Below, piece by piece: positions 44,017 through 52,512 of a DNA stretch of 64,000 nucleotides. The position numbers and the translations under genes were made by a program. The stretch spans positions 1-64,000 of the forward strand of contig MKTX01000017.1 of assembly GCA_001898465.1 (NCBI GenBank). The letters run 5' to 3'. The number at the start of each line of letters is the position of its first letter. Position 1 is the first letter of the stretch. The stretch is from Sphingobacteriales bacterium 39-19. Lineage in GTDB: Bacteria; Bacteroidota; Bacteroidia; Chitinophagales; Chitinophagaceae. Under the pieces are notes generated by a model. The model was not told the origin of the DNA. It saw only the letters and a list, made by a program, of their open reading frames with translations, and searched no databases.

Positions 44017-45090
44017 ATGAAAACTGCAAGATTGGCTTGGATAGACTATGCCAGGGGTATAGCTATTATATTGGTATTGTATCGCCATGTTTTTGAAGGC
44101 ATAAAGCAGGCAGGTATATCTGTGGCTCATTACCTGCCGGTAGAATATGCAAATATTATGTTTTATAGTTTTCGAATGCCTTTATTTTTCATTGTGTCGG
44201 GCGTATTTGTAGCTCGTAGTTTACATAAAAGGGGCATTCAGAAATTCATTGAAAATAAAGCCAGGACAATCATTTATCCTTATGTAATTTGGGGTTCTTT
44301 ACAAATTATACTCCAGTATATTTTTAGTGCCTACATCAATACCGATAAAGAAAATTTAAACCTGCTTTACCTGCTTTATTCTCCCCGTGAAGTGGGGCAA
44401 TTTTGGTACTTATATGCTCTGTTCAACGTGGCTGTATTATATGTAATATTAAAAGTGTATGCAAAATTGAATGCGTTACAATGTACCGCCTTAGGTATAT
44501 TGATGTTTTACCTGTCTTCCCTCTTATCGCAATACCAGGTAAATACCTGGTTCCTGGCCGATATCCTGCATTATTTTGTATTCTTTGCCGTAGGCGACCT
44601 ATTTAGCAGCATCGTTTTAAATTCAATTCATAATGAAGTGGGATATTTTAAAAAGCATATCCTCTTATGGGTAATCCCCTTCATAGGGGCGCAGGCTGTT
44701 TATTTATATTTGAACCTGCAACACCCTTCGGTGCTTTTTGATTACGTAGAGTATAGTATGCCGGTTATTTTTCTTATCATCGCTTTTTTAGGTTGTGGAT
44801 TTGTTATATTACTATCTCAATATCTCGATAAAACCGGTAAAATAAAATGGTTAAGAATTGTGGGCGAACATTCTCTGTACATTTATGTGGTACACGTAAT
44901 TGTAATGGCTGCTGTAAGAATTTTTATGATGCATGTACTCGGTATCACCAATTTACCGTTATTGCTTATTACAGGCATCCTGGTGGGCCTGCTCATTCCA
45001 ATCTTACTATATAAACTGGCCATTAAGGCAAATATGCCCTGGTTATTTACATTGGAAAATAAAAATACCAGGAACTTAAAAAAAGAATAA
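44017..45090 (+). CDS. Acyltransferase 3 family membrane protein (O-acetyltransferase-like)
   Basis: 357 residues, about ten membrane helices. It opens RLAWIDYARGIAIILVLYRHVFEG, with the conserved Asp-Tyr/Arg-Gly and the His of YRHVFEG, then YSFRMPLFFIVSGVFVARSL and the basic loop KARTIIYPYVIWG. The pattern fits the fucose 4-O-acetylase/WecH-type branch. Predicted to acylate a sugar of the repeat unit on the inner membrane. 17 nt after the co-polymerase gene; an AAGG sits 4 nt upstream of the ATG. Confidence 0.87.
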   Translation: MKTARLAWIDYARGIAIILVLYRHVFEGIKQAGISVAHYLPVEYANIMFYSFRMPLFFIVSGVFVARSLHKRGIQKFIENKARTIIYPYVIWGSLQIILQYIFSAYINTDKENLNLLYLLYSPREVGQFWYLYALFNVAVLYVILKVYAKLNALQCTALGILMFYLSSLLSQYQVNTWFLADILHYFVFFAVGDLFSSIVLNSIHNEVGYFKKHILLWVIPFIGAQAVYLYLNLQHPSVLFDYVEYSMPVIFLIIAFLGCGFVILLSQYLDKTGKIKWLRIVGEHSLYIYVVHVIVMAAVRIFMMHVLGITNLPLLLITGILVGLLIPILLYKLAIKANMPWLFTLENKNTRNLKKE

Positions 45091-45111
45091 ACCCCACCCG
45101 GGTTTGCAAGC

Positions 45112-46458
45112 ATGCATACAACACCTAAATATTCAAATTGGCTGGGAGCCGCATTATATAATGGGTTACAAAAATTATCTATACCCATTTTTGGTGTAGT
45201 AAGTACCATGTTGCTGGCCCACGAAGGACTCACAAAACCCGAAATGGGGGTGTGGTCTTTATTCTTGGTTTTTACTTCATTTATTGAATTAATCAGGCAG
45301 GCTTTGGTGAAAACATCCTTGATTAAGTTTGTTAACCATGCAGGTGAAGAAGATCAAAAAAATGTACTATCGGCTGCTTTTTTTTTAAACACCGCAATCA
45401 CTTCAATCCTCATTTTGGTACTGATCGTGGCCGGGCAATATTTTGAAAACGTGTTAAGCGCCCCCGAACTGGGCTCCATGTTATATATATTTATTGCAGG
45501 TATGATCTTACTGATCCCCTTTTCACATTTTGAATGGATCATGTATGGAAAGAGTGATTTTAGAGGATTATTTTGGATATACTTTGTACGCCAGGGATTA
45601 AATTTATTGCTTATCATTGGCTATTTATTTTTTCGCAGCCATGTTCCTTTAGAGATACTGGTTTTATTTTATAATTGTGCCATACTGGCCGGCACGATTG
45701 TGGGGTACCGGTGGGCCAGTAAACATTTACTTAAAGTATTCGTATTAAAAAAAGAATGGTTAAAACTCTTGTGGAACTTTGGAAAATACGTTTTTGGAAC
45801 AGGGGTAAGCTCACTGGTATTAAGCAATGCAGCCCAGATTATGTTATCACCTATGCTGGGAAGCACCACTTACACTGCATCGCAGGGGATTGCTAACCGG
45901 GTTATAAACCTGGCCGATATTCCTTCGCAGGTTTTAGGGGATATTCTTTATCCTAAAAGTTCCAAACAGGAAAATGCTCAAAATAAAGGGATCATTAAAT
46001 ATTATTATGAAAAAACGGTAGGTGCCGCACTTTGTATAAATATTCCCGTTGTACTTTTTATGGCATTATTTCCCAAATTTATTGTTTTGGTTCTGGGTGG
46101 TAAGCAATATTTAGATGCAGCACCCTATTTGCAATTAATAAGTGTAACAGGCATCTTTCTTACCTTTTTAAAGTATTATGGCATTATTACCGATTCATCG
46201 GGCAGGCCCAAACTCAATTTTTTTACGACTACTGTAATTGCTATTATTAACATAGCCCTTACTTACTTTTTTATATTAAAATTTGGATTCCTGGGGGCTG
46301 CTTATGCCTATATTATTACGCATATTATTGGCTTTGGCATCACCCAGGTATTATTAAATAAAATGTTTGATATCAATTTTATAAATTGTTTTAAATATGC
46401 AGTTGGCTTCTACCCGGAGCTCACAAGGCTGGTTTTGCATAAATTAAAAAGGAAATGA
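45112..46458 (+). CDS. Polysaccharide flippase (Wzx-like, MOP superfamily)
   Basis: 448 residues with 12-14 predicted membrane helices. The N-terminus (NWLGAALYNGLQKLSIPIFGVVSTMLLA) and the mid-protein NLADIPSQVLGDILYPKSS block are typical of the polysaccharide-transporter branch of the MATE-like MOP family. It would flip undecaprenyl-linked repeat units to the periplasm. The stop overlaps the next start by 4 nt (ATGA), indicating translational coupling with the downstream glycosyltransferase. Confidence 0.87.
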   Translation: MHTTPKYSNWLGAALYNGLQKLSIPIFGVVSTMLLAHEGLTKPEMGVWSLFLVFTSFIELIRQALVKTSLIKFVNHAGEEDQKNVLSAAFFLNTAITSILILVLIVAGQYFENVLSAPELGSMLYIFIAGMILLIPFSHFEWIMYGKSDFRGLFWIYFVRQGLNLLLIIGYLFFRSHVPLEILVLFYNCAILAGTIVGYRWASKHLLKVFVLKKEWLKLLWNFGKYVFGTGVSSLVLSNAAQIMLSPMLGSTTYTASQGIANRVINLADIPSQVLGDILYPKSSKQENAQNKGIIKYYYEKTVGAALCINIPVVLFMALFPKFIVLVLGGKQYLDAAPYLQLISVTGIFLTFLKYYGIITDSSGRPKLNFFTTTVIAIINIALTYFFILKFGFLGAAYAYIITHIIGFGITQVLLNKMFDINFINCFKYAVGFYPELTRLVLHKLKRK

Positions 46459-47660
46459 TAAAAGGAAAATTACAAAACAGGGATATAATTATGATTGGGA
46501 TACAGCCCTGGGATTTTGAAATTGGCTGTAATTTTAAAGATATGGCTTTTGAAATCGCCAGGCATAACCGGGTACTCTATGTAAACCGGCCACTGGACCG
46601 TATTACAGCATACAAACTTCCGGATGATGTAAAAACAAAAAACAGGAAAAAGAGTATTCAAGACCCTGCCAATGCATTACAGGAAGTTGAAAAAAACCTT
46701 TGGGTTTTTAATCCCAGGATTGTGTTAGAATCAATAAACTGGATGGCGCATCATGCACTATACCGTTTTTTGAATAAAAGGAATAATAAAAAGCAGGCAA
46801 AACAAATTAATTGGGCTATTTCAAAATTACATTTTAAAAACCCCATTTTATTTATTGATAATGATTTTTTTAACGGCCTTTACCTGCCGGATTTCCTGGA
46901 TGTAGATTGTACTGTTTATTACATACGGGATTTTTTACTGGCACAACCTTATTTTAATAAGCATGGTAAAATTTCGGAACCTGAATTAATAAAAAAAGCA
47001 GATGCCGTTGTTGCCAATTCACTATACCTGGCATCTTATGCCAGGCAATACAATGCAAATAGCACTTATATAGGCCAGGGTTGCGGACCTGATTATTTTA
47101 GGCCTGTTCCCGATACATTTCCTGCAGATATTATTCATATCAACAAACCGGTAATTGGGTATTGTGGCTTTTTAACAGCCGCCCGCCTGGATATTGATTT
47201 GCTCGTATCCATAAGCAAGGCCCGGCCCCATTGGAACCTTGTATTAGTGGGCCCTGAAGATGAAAGTTTTAAAAATTCGGCATTGCATCAATTATCCAAT
47301 GTTTATTTTTTGGGCAGGAAGGAAGAAAAAGATCTGCCGGATTATGTAAATTATTTTGATGTTTGCTTAAATCCACAATCCATCAACCAGCTTACCATGG
47401 GTAACTATCCTCGTAAAGTAGATGAGTACTTGGCCGCTGGCAAACCTGTGGTGGCAACCCGTACAGAAACCATGGAAGCCTTTGCAGATTGCACTTATTT
47501 ATGTACAGGTACTGATGATTATATAAAGGCCATAGAGCTGGCATTGGCAGAAAAGGAGGATATTGCACGCATTGAAAAAAGAAAAGAAGTTGCCCGGTCA
47601 CATAGCTGGGAAAATTCAATTGCTGCTTTTTACGGAGTGGTAGAAAGTTTAAATAAATAA
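46455..47660 (+). CDS. Glycosyltransferase, GT-B fold (GT4-like)
   Basis: 401 residues. The N-terminal half opens NRDIIMIGIQPWDFEIGCN and contains FEIARHNRVLYVNRPLDR, a pattern seen in teichuronic/EPS-type glycosyltransferases. The C-terminal half has PVIGYCGFLTAARLD, NLVLVGPEDESF and the donor-site segment YPRKVDEYLAAGKPVVATRT. No N-terminal membrane helix. It would add a sugar to the lipid-linked repeat unit. The ATG overlaps the flippase stop. Confidence 0.85.
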   Translation: MIKGKLQNRDIIMIGIQPWDFEIGCNFKDMAFEIARHNRVLYVNRPLDRITAYKLPDDVKTKNRKKSIQDPANALQEVEKNLWVFNPRIVLESINWMAHHALYRFLNKRNNKKQAKQINWAISKLHFKNPILFIDNDFFNGLYLPDFLDVDCTVYYIRDFLLAQPYFNKHGKISEPELIKKADAVVANSLYLASYARQYNANSTYIGQGCGPDYFRPVPDTFPADIIHINKPVIGYCGFLTAARLDIDLLVSISKARPHWNLVLVGPEDESFKNSALHQLSNVYFLGRKEEKDLPDYVNYFDVCLNPQSINQLTMGNYPRKVDEYLAAGKPVVATRTETMEAFADCTYLCTGTDDYIKAIELALAEKEDIARIEKRKEVARSHSWENSIAAFYGVVESLNK

Positions 47661-47669
47661 TTAAAAACA

Positions 47670-47804
47670 ATGCTGCAGGAACAAGATAAAGATGAGTTAG
47701 AAGAAGGGCATGAATCTACAGGTTCATTGCTTACCCTGGTTATAGCATTGCTTTTTGTTACCATTGTAATGGCTTTTTTATTTTTTAAAATCTTATTCTT
47801 TTAA
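47670..47804 (+). CDS. 44-residue single-pass membrane protein
   Basis: ATG at 47670, TAA at 47802. The product begins with a strongly acidic stretch (MLQEQDKDELEEGHES) followed by one hydrophobic helix (about residues 18-43, LLTLVIALLFVTIVMAFLFF). It sits 9 nt after the glycosyltransferase stop and 5 nt before the ligase-like gene, a spacing that fits a real operon member. No family recognised. It may be a small subunit or regulator of the membrane assembly complex; this is inference. Confidence 0.6.
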   Translation: MLQEQDKDELEEGHESTGSLLTLVIALLFVTIVMAFLFFKILFF

Positions 47805-47809
47805 ATATA

Positions 47810-49321
47810 TTGAAACTGGAAGCTAAAAATATTTTATTTAGTATTGCTGATGGGTTCCGCCGGGAGGTATTTGTAAAACGGCTGAGTTCACCGCTCGGCC
47901 TGGGCGTATTATTATTCATGGCATTGGTATCTGGTTTTTTAGCTGCCAAAGATCTTTTTATAGTCCCTTTTGCCCTGGGCGGAGCTTTAATTGGTATTAC
48001 AGTTGTAGTATTTTGCTTATTCAAACCTTATATTGCTTATTACCTGGTTACCATTTTGGCATTTTTTATTTTTTTTCCAAGTCATTTAATCGGGTACGAT
48101 ATTAAAGTGGCCATGGCCCTGGAAATTTTGATCTTGTTTTTATTTTTTGGTACCATGCTTCATAAAAAAGCAAATCCTTTGGCTAAAAATGATTTAATAA
48201 AAACGCCCATAGCCATCCTGTTTATGCTTAACGTAATCATGTTTTTGCTGGAAGCATTTAACCCCAATGTTCCCAATTTAGCAGGATGGTACACACCCAC
48301 CCGCCGGTTGCTGGTATATGTGCTGGTCTTTATTTTGTCTTACCGATTGTTCGACAGCTTTGCAAAAGTGAAGCAGTTTATAAATGCATGGATTATTTTA
48401 TCTTTTATATGCGCATTATATGGTTGCTACCAGCAATGGTTTGGTTATTTACCCAGTGAAATCAGGTATATTATGAGCCGGCCTGGCGAATTTGAATTAA
48501 TGTTCCAGGGCGGGCAATTTCGTAAATTCTCATTTTTATCAGACGTTGTAACCTTTGGAATCCTTTGCGGAAGTATGTCCGTATTAACTTTATTGCTAGG
48601 GATTAATGAAAAAAATAAGCGTTGGCGGTACTTTTTATTTTTTGCAACCCTTATTTTATTACTAGGCATGGCATATTCCGGAACCCGTACTACTAATATT
48701 ATGTTGCCTTCGGGCATGGCATTGTATGGATTTATTACCATTCAAAAAAAGCGTACGTTGCTGGCATTGTTTGGGATGGTCATGCTGGCCATGTTTGTTT
48801 TGTTTGCGCCGATCTATAATAATCCTACTTTAAACCGGATGCGAACTACCTTTGACAGTAAAGAAAGCTCTTTAAATGTACGGGATGTAAATAGAAAATA
48901 TATACAACCTTATATACATGCGCATGCATTTGGTGGGGGTATTTCCACATCGGGTGTAGAGGGGGCTTCCTTTTACCCGGGGCATCCTTTAGCGGGTTTC
49001 CCACCCGATAGTGGTTTACTAAAAGCAGCGCTGGAACTGGGCTGGATGGGATTGGCCTTAATGATTCTGTTTAATCTTGTAATCTTGTACCAGGGTATTT
49101 ATTATTATTTCAGAATGCAGGTTGCCGAATATAAAAAATATGTGGTTGTAATATTGTGCAGTTTGTTTCCTATGATGGTGGCTTTATATTCTCAAAATGC
49201 GATAGGCCAAATACCCACAGCATTATTTTATTATTCTGTAATTTCAATAATTAAACGATTGAAGGAGTTTGATGATGAGTTTATTGTAAATTCACAGGAG
49301 AGAAATAAATCAATTAATTAA
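47810..49321 (+). CDS. O-antigen ligase/polymerase-like membrane protein (Wzy_C family)
   Basis: 503 residues, about twelve membrane helices. The start is the TTG at 47810: an in-frame stop lies 24 nt upstream and the first ATG is inside the first helix. The large periplasmic loop near residues 345-400 contains the family features (GTRTTNIMLPSG before it, then FDSKESSLNVRD with the conserved Arg, HAFGGGISTSG and HPLAGFPPDSGLL). Such proteins polymerise repeat units (Wzy) or ligate them to an acceptor (WaaL) at the periplasmic face. In this operon a Wzy role fits better; this is inference. Confidence 0.83.
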   Translation: MKLEAKNILFSIADGFRREVFVKRLSSPLGLGVLLFMALVSGFLAAKDLFIVPFALGGALIGITVVVFCLFKPYIAYYLVTILAFFIFFPSHLIGYDIKVAMALEILILFLFFGTMLHKKANPLAKNDLIKTPIAILFMLNVIMFLLEAFNPNVPNLAGWYTPTRRLLVYVLVFILSYRLFDSFAKVKQFINAWIILSFICALYGCYQQWFGYLPSEIRYIMSRPGEFELMFQGGQFRKFSFLSDVVTFGILCGSMSVLTLLLGINEKNKRWRYFLFFATLILLLGMAYSGTRTTNIMLPSGMALYGFITIQKKRTLLALFGMVMLAMFVLFAPIYNNPTLNRMRTTFDSKESSLNVRDVNRKYIQPYIHAHAFGGGISTSGVEGASFYPGHPLAGFPPDSGLLKAALELGWMGLALMILFNLVILYQGIYYYFRMQVAEYKKYVVVILCSLFPMMVALYSQNAIGQIPTALFYYSVISIIKRLKEFDDEFIVNSQERNKSIN

Positions 49322-49350
49322 TCGTTACTATATTCGTAAACTACTTTACT

Positions 49351-50142
49351 ATGATGCTAAAAAAATATTGGAAACTCGCTGCCTTTCTGGTAACCGGATC
49401 CATCCCCTTGCAATTATTTGCACAACGCATTCCGCAGGTACCAGATAGTATCCGCAAACAATATAAAGTAAGGTATCAGCAAGAGGTATCAGCAGTAAAG
49501 CAGGAGCAGCAGAAATTAGAAGATAGTAATGTGCCTGCCATTGATTTTACAAAATATACTAACGATACTTTGCTTAAAAAAAAGCTTGTACAATTGGCCC
49601 TGGATAATTCGGAACTCAGGGTGGCAGATGCCAATATTGAAATTGCAAAAGCCCAATTCAAATATGCTAAATCATCCTGGCTAAGCTCTATCAGTGCCGG
49701 AGCCAACGTAAATGAGTTTGTAATAAATAATTCGGCAGCTGCCAGTTTTTTCCCAAAATACAATGTGGGGCTGGCTTTGCCTTTTGATATAGCCTCCCGG
49801 ACAAAAAAAGAGAAAAAAGTGGCCAGGGAAAATATTGAAATAAACCAGGAACTTAAAAAACAAAAAATGGCATCAATAGAAAAGGAAACATTGGTGCGCT
49901 ATGAAAATTATAAAGAGCAACATGAGATATTGATGCTGCAGCAAGCATCGCTGGAATATGACCTTACTGCCAATGAAGCCGCTAAAAAATCGTATGCTGA
50001 TGGTGAAATAAAGTTAGAGGATATGAATAAAGCCTACCAGGTAGTATTGAGTGAGAAGGCAAACCTGATTTCAAAGAAAAGAAATTATAATGTAGCCAAA
50101 TTAGAATTAGAAGAAATTATTGGCGTTAAAATTATTGATTAA
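49351..50142 (+). CDS. Half-length TolC-family outer-membrane protein
   Basis: 263 residues, against 420-480 for full TolC. The signal peptide ends at LFAQ (about residue 25). One TolC-like repeat is visible: helices (LVQLALDNSELRVADANIEIAKAQFKYAKS), a strand pair (SSISAGANVNEF, YNVGLALPFDI) and the second long helices ending LEDMNKAYQVVLSEKANLISKKRNYNVAKLELEEIIGV. A complete TolC subunit holds two such repeats. Last gene of the polysaccharide block, so it could serve as a channel component, perhaps as a higher oligomer. The truncation is not caused by a visible frameshift: the frame closes in the normal family end. Confidence 0.75.
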   Translation: MMLKKYWKLAAFLVTGSIPLQLFAQRIPQVPDSIRKQYKVRYQQEVSAVKQEQQKLEDSNVPAIDFTKYTNDTLLKKKLVQLALDNSELRVADANIEIAKAQFKYAKSSWLSSISAGANVNEFVINNSAAASFFPKYNVGLALPFDIASRTKKEKKVARENIEINQELKKQKMASIEKETLVRYENYKEQHEILMLQQASLEYDLTANEAAKKSYADGEIKLEDMNKAYQVVLSEKANLISKKRNYNVAKLELEEIIGVKIID

Positions 50143-50147
50143 TTTCC

Positions 50148-50155
50148 TATATTTG
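50148..50155 (+). promoter_or_regulatory. -7 element of the tRNA-Ala gene
   Basis: TATATTTG matches TAnnTTTG, ends 11 nt before the tRNA 5' end, and starts 6 nt after the TolC-like stop. No TTTG at 19 nt. Confidence 0.6.
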
Positions 50156-50166
50156 CCCCCGCTTAA

Positions 50167-50240
<74 letters not shown>

Positions 50241-50254
50241 CTAAAAGTCTATTG

Positions 50255-50286
50255 AACCGTAATTAACTAATTGATTACGGTTTTTT
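50255..50286 (+). terminator. Terminator after tRNA-Ala
   Basis: AACCGTAAT and ATTACGGTT form a 9-bp stem followed by a T run. Confidence 0.85.
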
Positions 50287-50311
50287 ATTTGGGGGGTTAA
50301 GCCGCATGTAT

Positions 50312-50536
50312 TCAATATTTATTATCTCCCGGTAGCGAAATTCCGTTTATCCTGATTTCATAAAGTGCCTGTAACAAAATGCCGATATACCCTTTAGGAA
50401 ACCCTTTTCTTGCAAACCACTCCAGGTAACTTACCGGTAATTTTTTTAAAGGAGTATCCCGGTATTTGCCAAATGGCATTTTCATGGTAAGGATATCCAT
50501 AAAAACCTTTTCATCGGGCATAGGGGCATCTTCCAT
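50312..50536 (-). CDS. DUF3820 family protein
   Basis: 74 residues. The motif MPFGKYRDTPLKKLPVSYLEWFARKGFP is diagnostic of DUF3820. Function unknown; a link to nucleic-acid metabolism has been suggested for relatives because the motif occurs beside exonuclease domains. It lies 20 nt downstream of rluD on the same strand and is probably cotranscribed with it. Confidence 0.88.
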   Translation of the reverse strand: MEDAPMPDEKVFMDILTMKMPFGKYRDTPLKKLPVSYLEWFARKGFPKGYIGILLQALYEIRINGISLPGDNKY

Positions 50537-50556
50537 CTTTGTGATTTTATTTCAGC

Positions 50557-51615
50557 TCAATCTATTTTTTTATGAATGCTGTAATTACGCCATTTTTCAA
50601 TAACCTGTTTCATATCATTGGGCAAATCACTGGTAAACATCATTTCTTTTTTTGTAACCGGGTGTATAAAACCCAGTTCCCGGGCATGTAGGGCTTGGCG
50701 GGGACAAAGTGTAAAGCAATTTTCTACAAACTGTTTATATTTAGTATATACCGTTCCTTTTACAATTTTATCGCCGCCATAAAAATCATCATTAAAGAGA
50801 GGATGGCCAATATATTGCATGTGTACCCGTATCTGGTGTGTACGCCCGGTTTCCAGCCTGCATTCTACAAGGGTTACATAATTAAATCTTTCTAAAACTT
50901 TATAATGGGTAATGGCTTCTTTTCCATGATCCCCCTCGGGGTAAGTGGTAAATAATTTTCTAAAACGAAGATGCCTGCCCACATGACCGGTAATTGTACC
51001 CTGCTCTTCCTCAAAATTACCCCATACTAGTGCCACATACCTGCGATGCACTGTATGTGCAGAAAATTGTTTTGCAAGATCGCTCATAGCCAAAGCTGTT
51101 TTTGCCAATACCAATAAGCCACTGGTATTTTTATCAATCCTGTGTACCAAACCAAAACGGGGTAGGGTAGATTCATCAATGTGCGGATTGATTTCTTTTA
51201 AATGCCAGGCAACTGCATTTATTAACGTACTATGAGGATTACCGCTACCGGGATGCACCACCATGCCAACGGGTTTATTGATCACTAAAATATCATCATC
51301 TTCGTATTCAATTTGTAATGGAATTTGTTGCGGGATAATTTCAGCACTATCGGGAGCCTCATTTTCATACAACACCAGTTTATCCCCTGCTTTCACTTTG
51401 TAATTAGCCTTTACAGGTTTTTCATTTACTAATACTTCTTCCAGCTCTATGGCTTGCTGTATTTTATTACGGGTGGCTCCCTCTATACGCTGCATTAAAA
51501 ACTTATCAATTCTTAGGGGTTCCTGGCCACGGTCTATGATAATAGAAAGTCTTTCATACAATGATTCATTTTCTGAGAGTTCATGATCCCCGCTATCATC
51601 TATAAGGTTTGACAT
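50557..51615 (-). CDS. rluD: RluA/RluD-family 23S rRNA pseudouridine synthase
   Basis: 352 residues from the ATG at 51615 (an in-frame TTG at 51621 is less likely). An N-terminal S4 RNA-binding domain (LRIDKFLMQRIEGATRNKIQ, about 30-90) precedes the catalytic domain. The active-site Asp is in VHRIDKNTSGLLVLAKT. HPGSGNPHSTLINAVAWHL and ETGRTHQIRVHMQYIGHPL are the other family motifs. RluD isomerises uridines in helix 69 of 23S rRNA; the precise target, RluD rather than another RluA-type, is inferred from the S4 domain and length. Confidence 0.93.
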   Translation of the reverse strand: MSNLIDDSGDHELSENESLYERLSIIIDRGQEPLRIDKFLMQRIEGATRNKIQQAIELEEVLVNEKPVKANYKVKAGDKLVLYENEAPDSAEIIPQQIPLQIEYEDDDILVINKPVGMVVHPGSGNPHSTLINAVAWHLKEINPHIDESTLPRFGLVHRIDKNTSGLLVLAKTALAMSDLAKQFSAHTVHRRYVALVWGNFEEEQGTITGHVGRHLRFRKLFTTYPEGDHGKEAITHYKVLERFNYVTLVECRLETGRTHQIRVHMQYIGHPLFNDDFYGGDKIVKGTVYTKYKQFVENCFTLCPRQALHARELGFIHPVTKKEMMFTSDLPNDMKQVIEKWRNYSIHKKID

Positions 51616-51686
51616 GTACAATATTACTGCTTAAATCAATAAGAATGGATGGTTTTTTATTTTCGGGTTGCCATTGAAAGGGTTTG

Positions 51687-52448
51687 CTACCTGTTTCCCG
51701 TTTTTATATCTTTTGGAATAAAAAATTTATTCTTTTCTATCAGTTCACTGTTATTATAAATTTCAAAAAAATACCAGCCTGAATGCCTGAAATTCATTTT
51801 GTCTAAGATTAAATATTCATCTTTTAGTTTGTTCAATTCAAAAACCTTATTACCTGATTCGTCGAAAAACTTTACGATATAATTGGTAGTTGATGCGAGC
51901 GGTAAATGAATGACTACACTGCTAAGTTTTGAAGTGAAAATTCTTTTACTGGGATAAGCAGGTTCTGTCTTTGTAATTACAGGAGGCTTATTTATCTGCG
52001 GTAAAGTGGGTGCAGTAGGGGGAATTTGTAATGCACTGTCTGCAAAGGGATTTGTTTGCCAGGGATACCGTTGTTCGGCAACGCTGTCAATGGTTACTTG
52101 TTTTACAGGCCTTACGGGTTGAGTTATTAAATAAGAGCCTCCTTCAAAAGCAATAAACACCCGGTAGTACATCCTGTTATAAGGTGGGTTATTATCTGAA
52201 TACCCATTTTCATAACTGGTGGGGCTTAATACCGAACCAATTGTTGTATAATTTTTTAAACTGTCGTACGACCTTTGGATGCTGATATTTGTTACCGGAA
52301 CTTTATATTCATTTTTCCAGCTGATAACAATATTATTATTCAGGTTGTTTACAGAAATATCGGGCAATATTTTTTGAGCCTTCAAAGATGCCGATACCAC
52401 GATGAAACATGCAAAAAAAAGAAAACGTTTTAGAAAGTATTTTAGCAC
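51687..52448 (-). CDS. Secreted protein of unknown function with Fn3-like N-terminal domain
   Basis: 253 residues with a GTG start at 52448; no ATG is available before the signal peptide (ends SLKAQ, about residue 25). Residues 27-115 look like one Fn3-type sandwich (IVISWKNEYKVPVTNISIQRS, MYYRVFIAFEGGSYLI). A Pro-rich stretch and a second beta-rich part (VIHLPLASTTNYIVKFFDESGN, WYFFEIYNNSE) follow. No enzyme motif and no sorting tail. Likely envelope or periplasmic. A TAnnTTTG box lies 4 nt before the GTG. Confidence 0.65.
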   Translation of the reverse strand: MLKYFLKRFLFFACFIVVSASLKAQKILPDISVNNLNNNIVISWKNEYKVPVTNISIQRSYDSLKNYTTIGSVLSPTSYENGYSDNNPPYNRMYYRVFIAFEGGSYLITQPVRPVKQVTIDSVAEQRYPWQTNPFADSALQIPPTAPTLPQINKPPVITKTEPAYPSKRIFTSKLSSVVIHLPLASTTNYIVKFFDESGNKVFELNKLKDEYLILDKMNFRHSGWYFFEIYNNSELIEKNKFFIPKDIKTGNR

Positions 52449-52452
52449 AATG

Positions 52453-52460
52453 CAAATATA
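52453..52460 (-). promoter_or_regulatory. -7 element upstream of the Fn3-like secreted protein gene
   Basis: Read on the minus strand TATATTTG matches TAnnTTTG. It ends only 4 nt before the GTG start, so the message would be leaderless or nearly so. Confidence 0.5.
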
Positions 52461-52512
52461 ATAAAGCCCATTAATTGTTATTGTATTTTATTAAAAATGC
52501 CTGTTAAAGACT

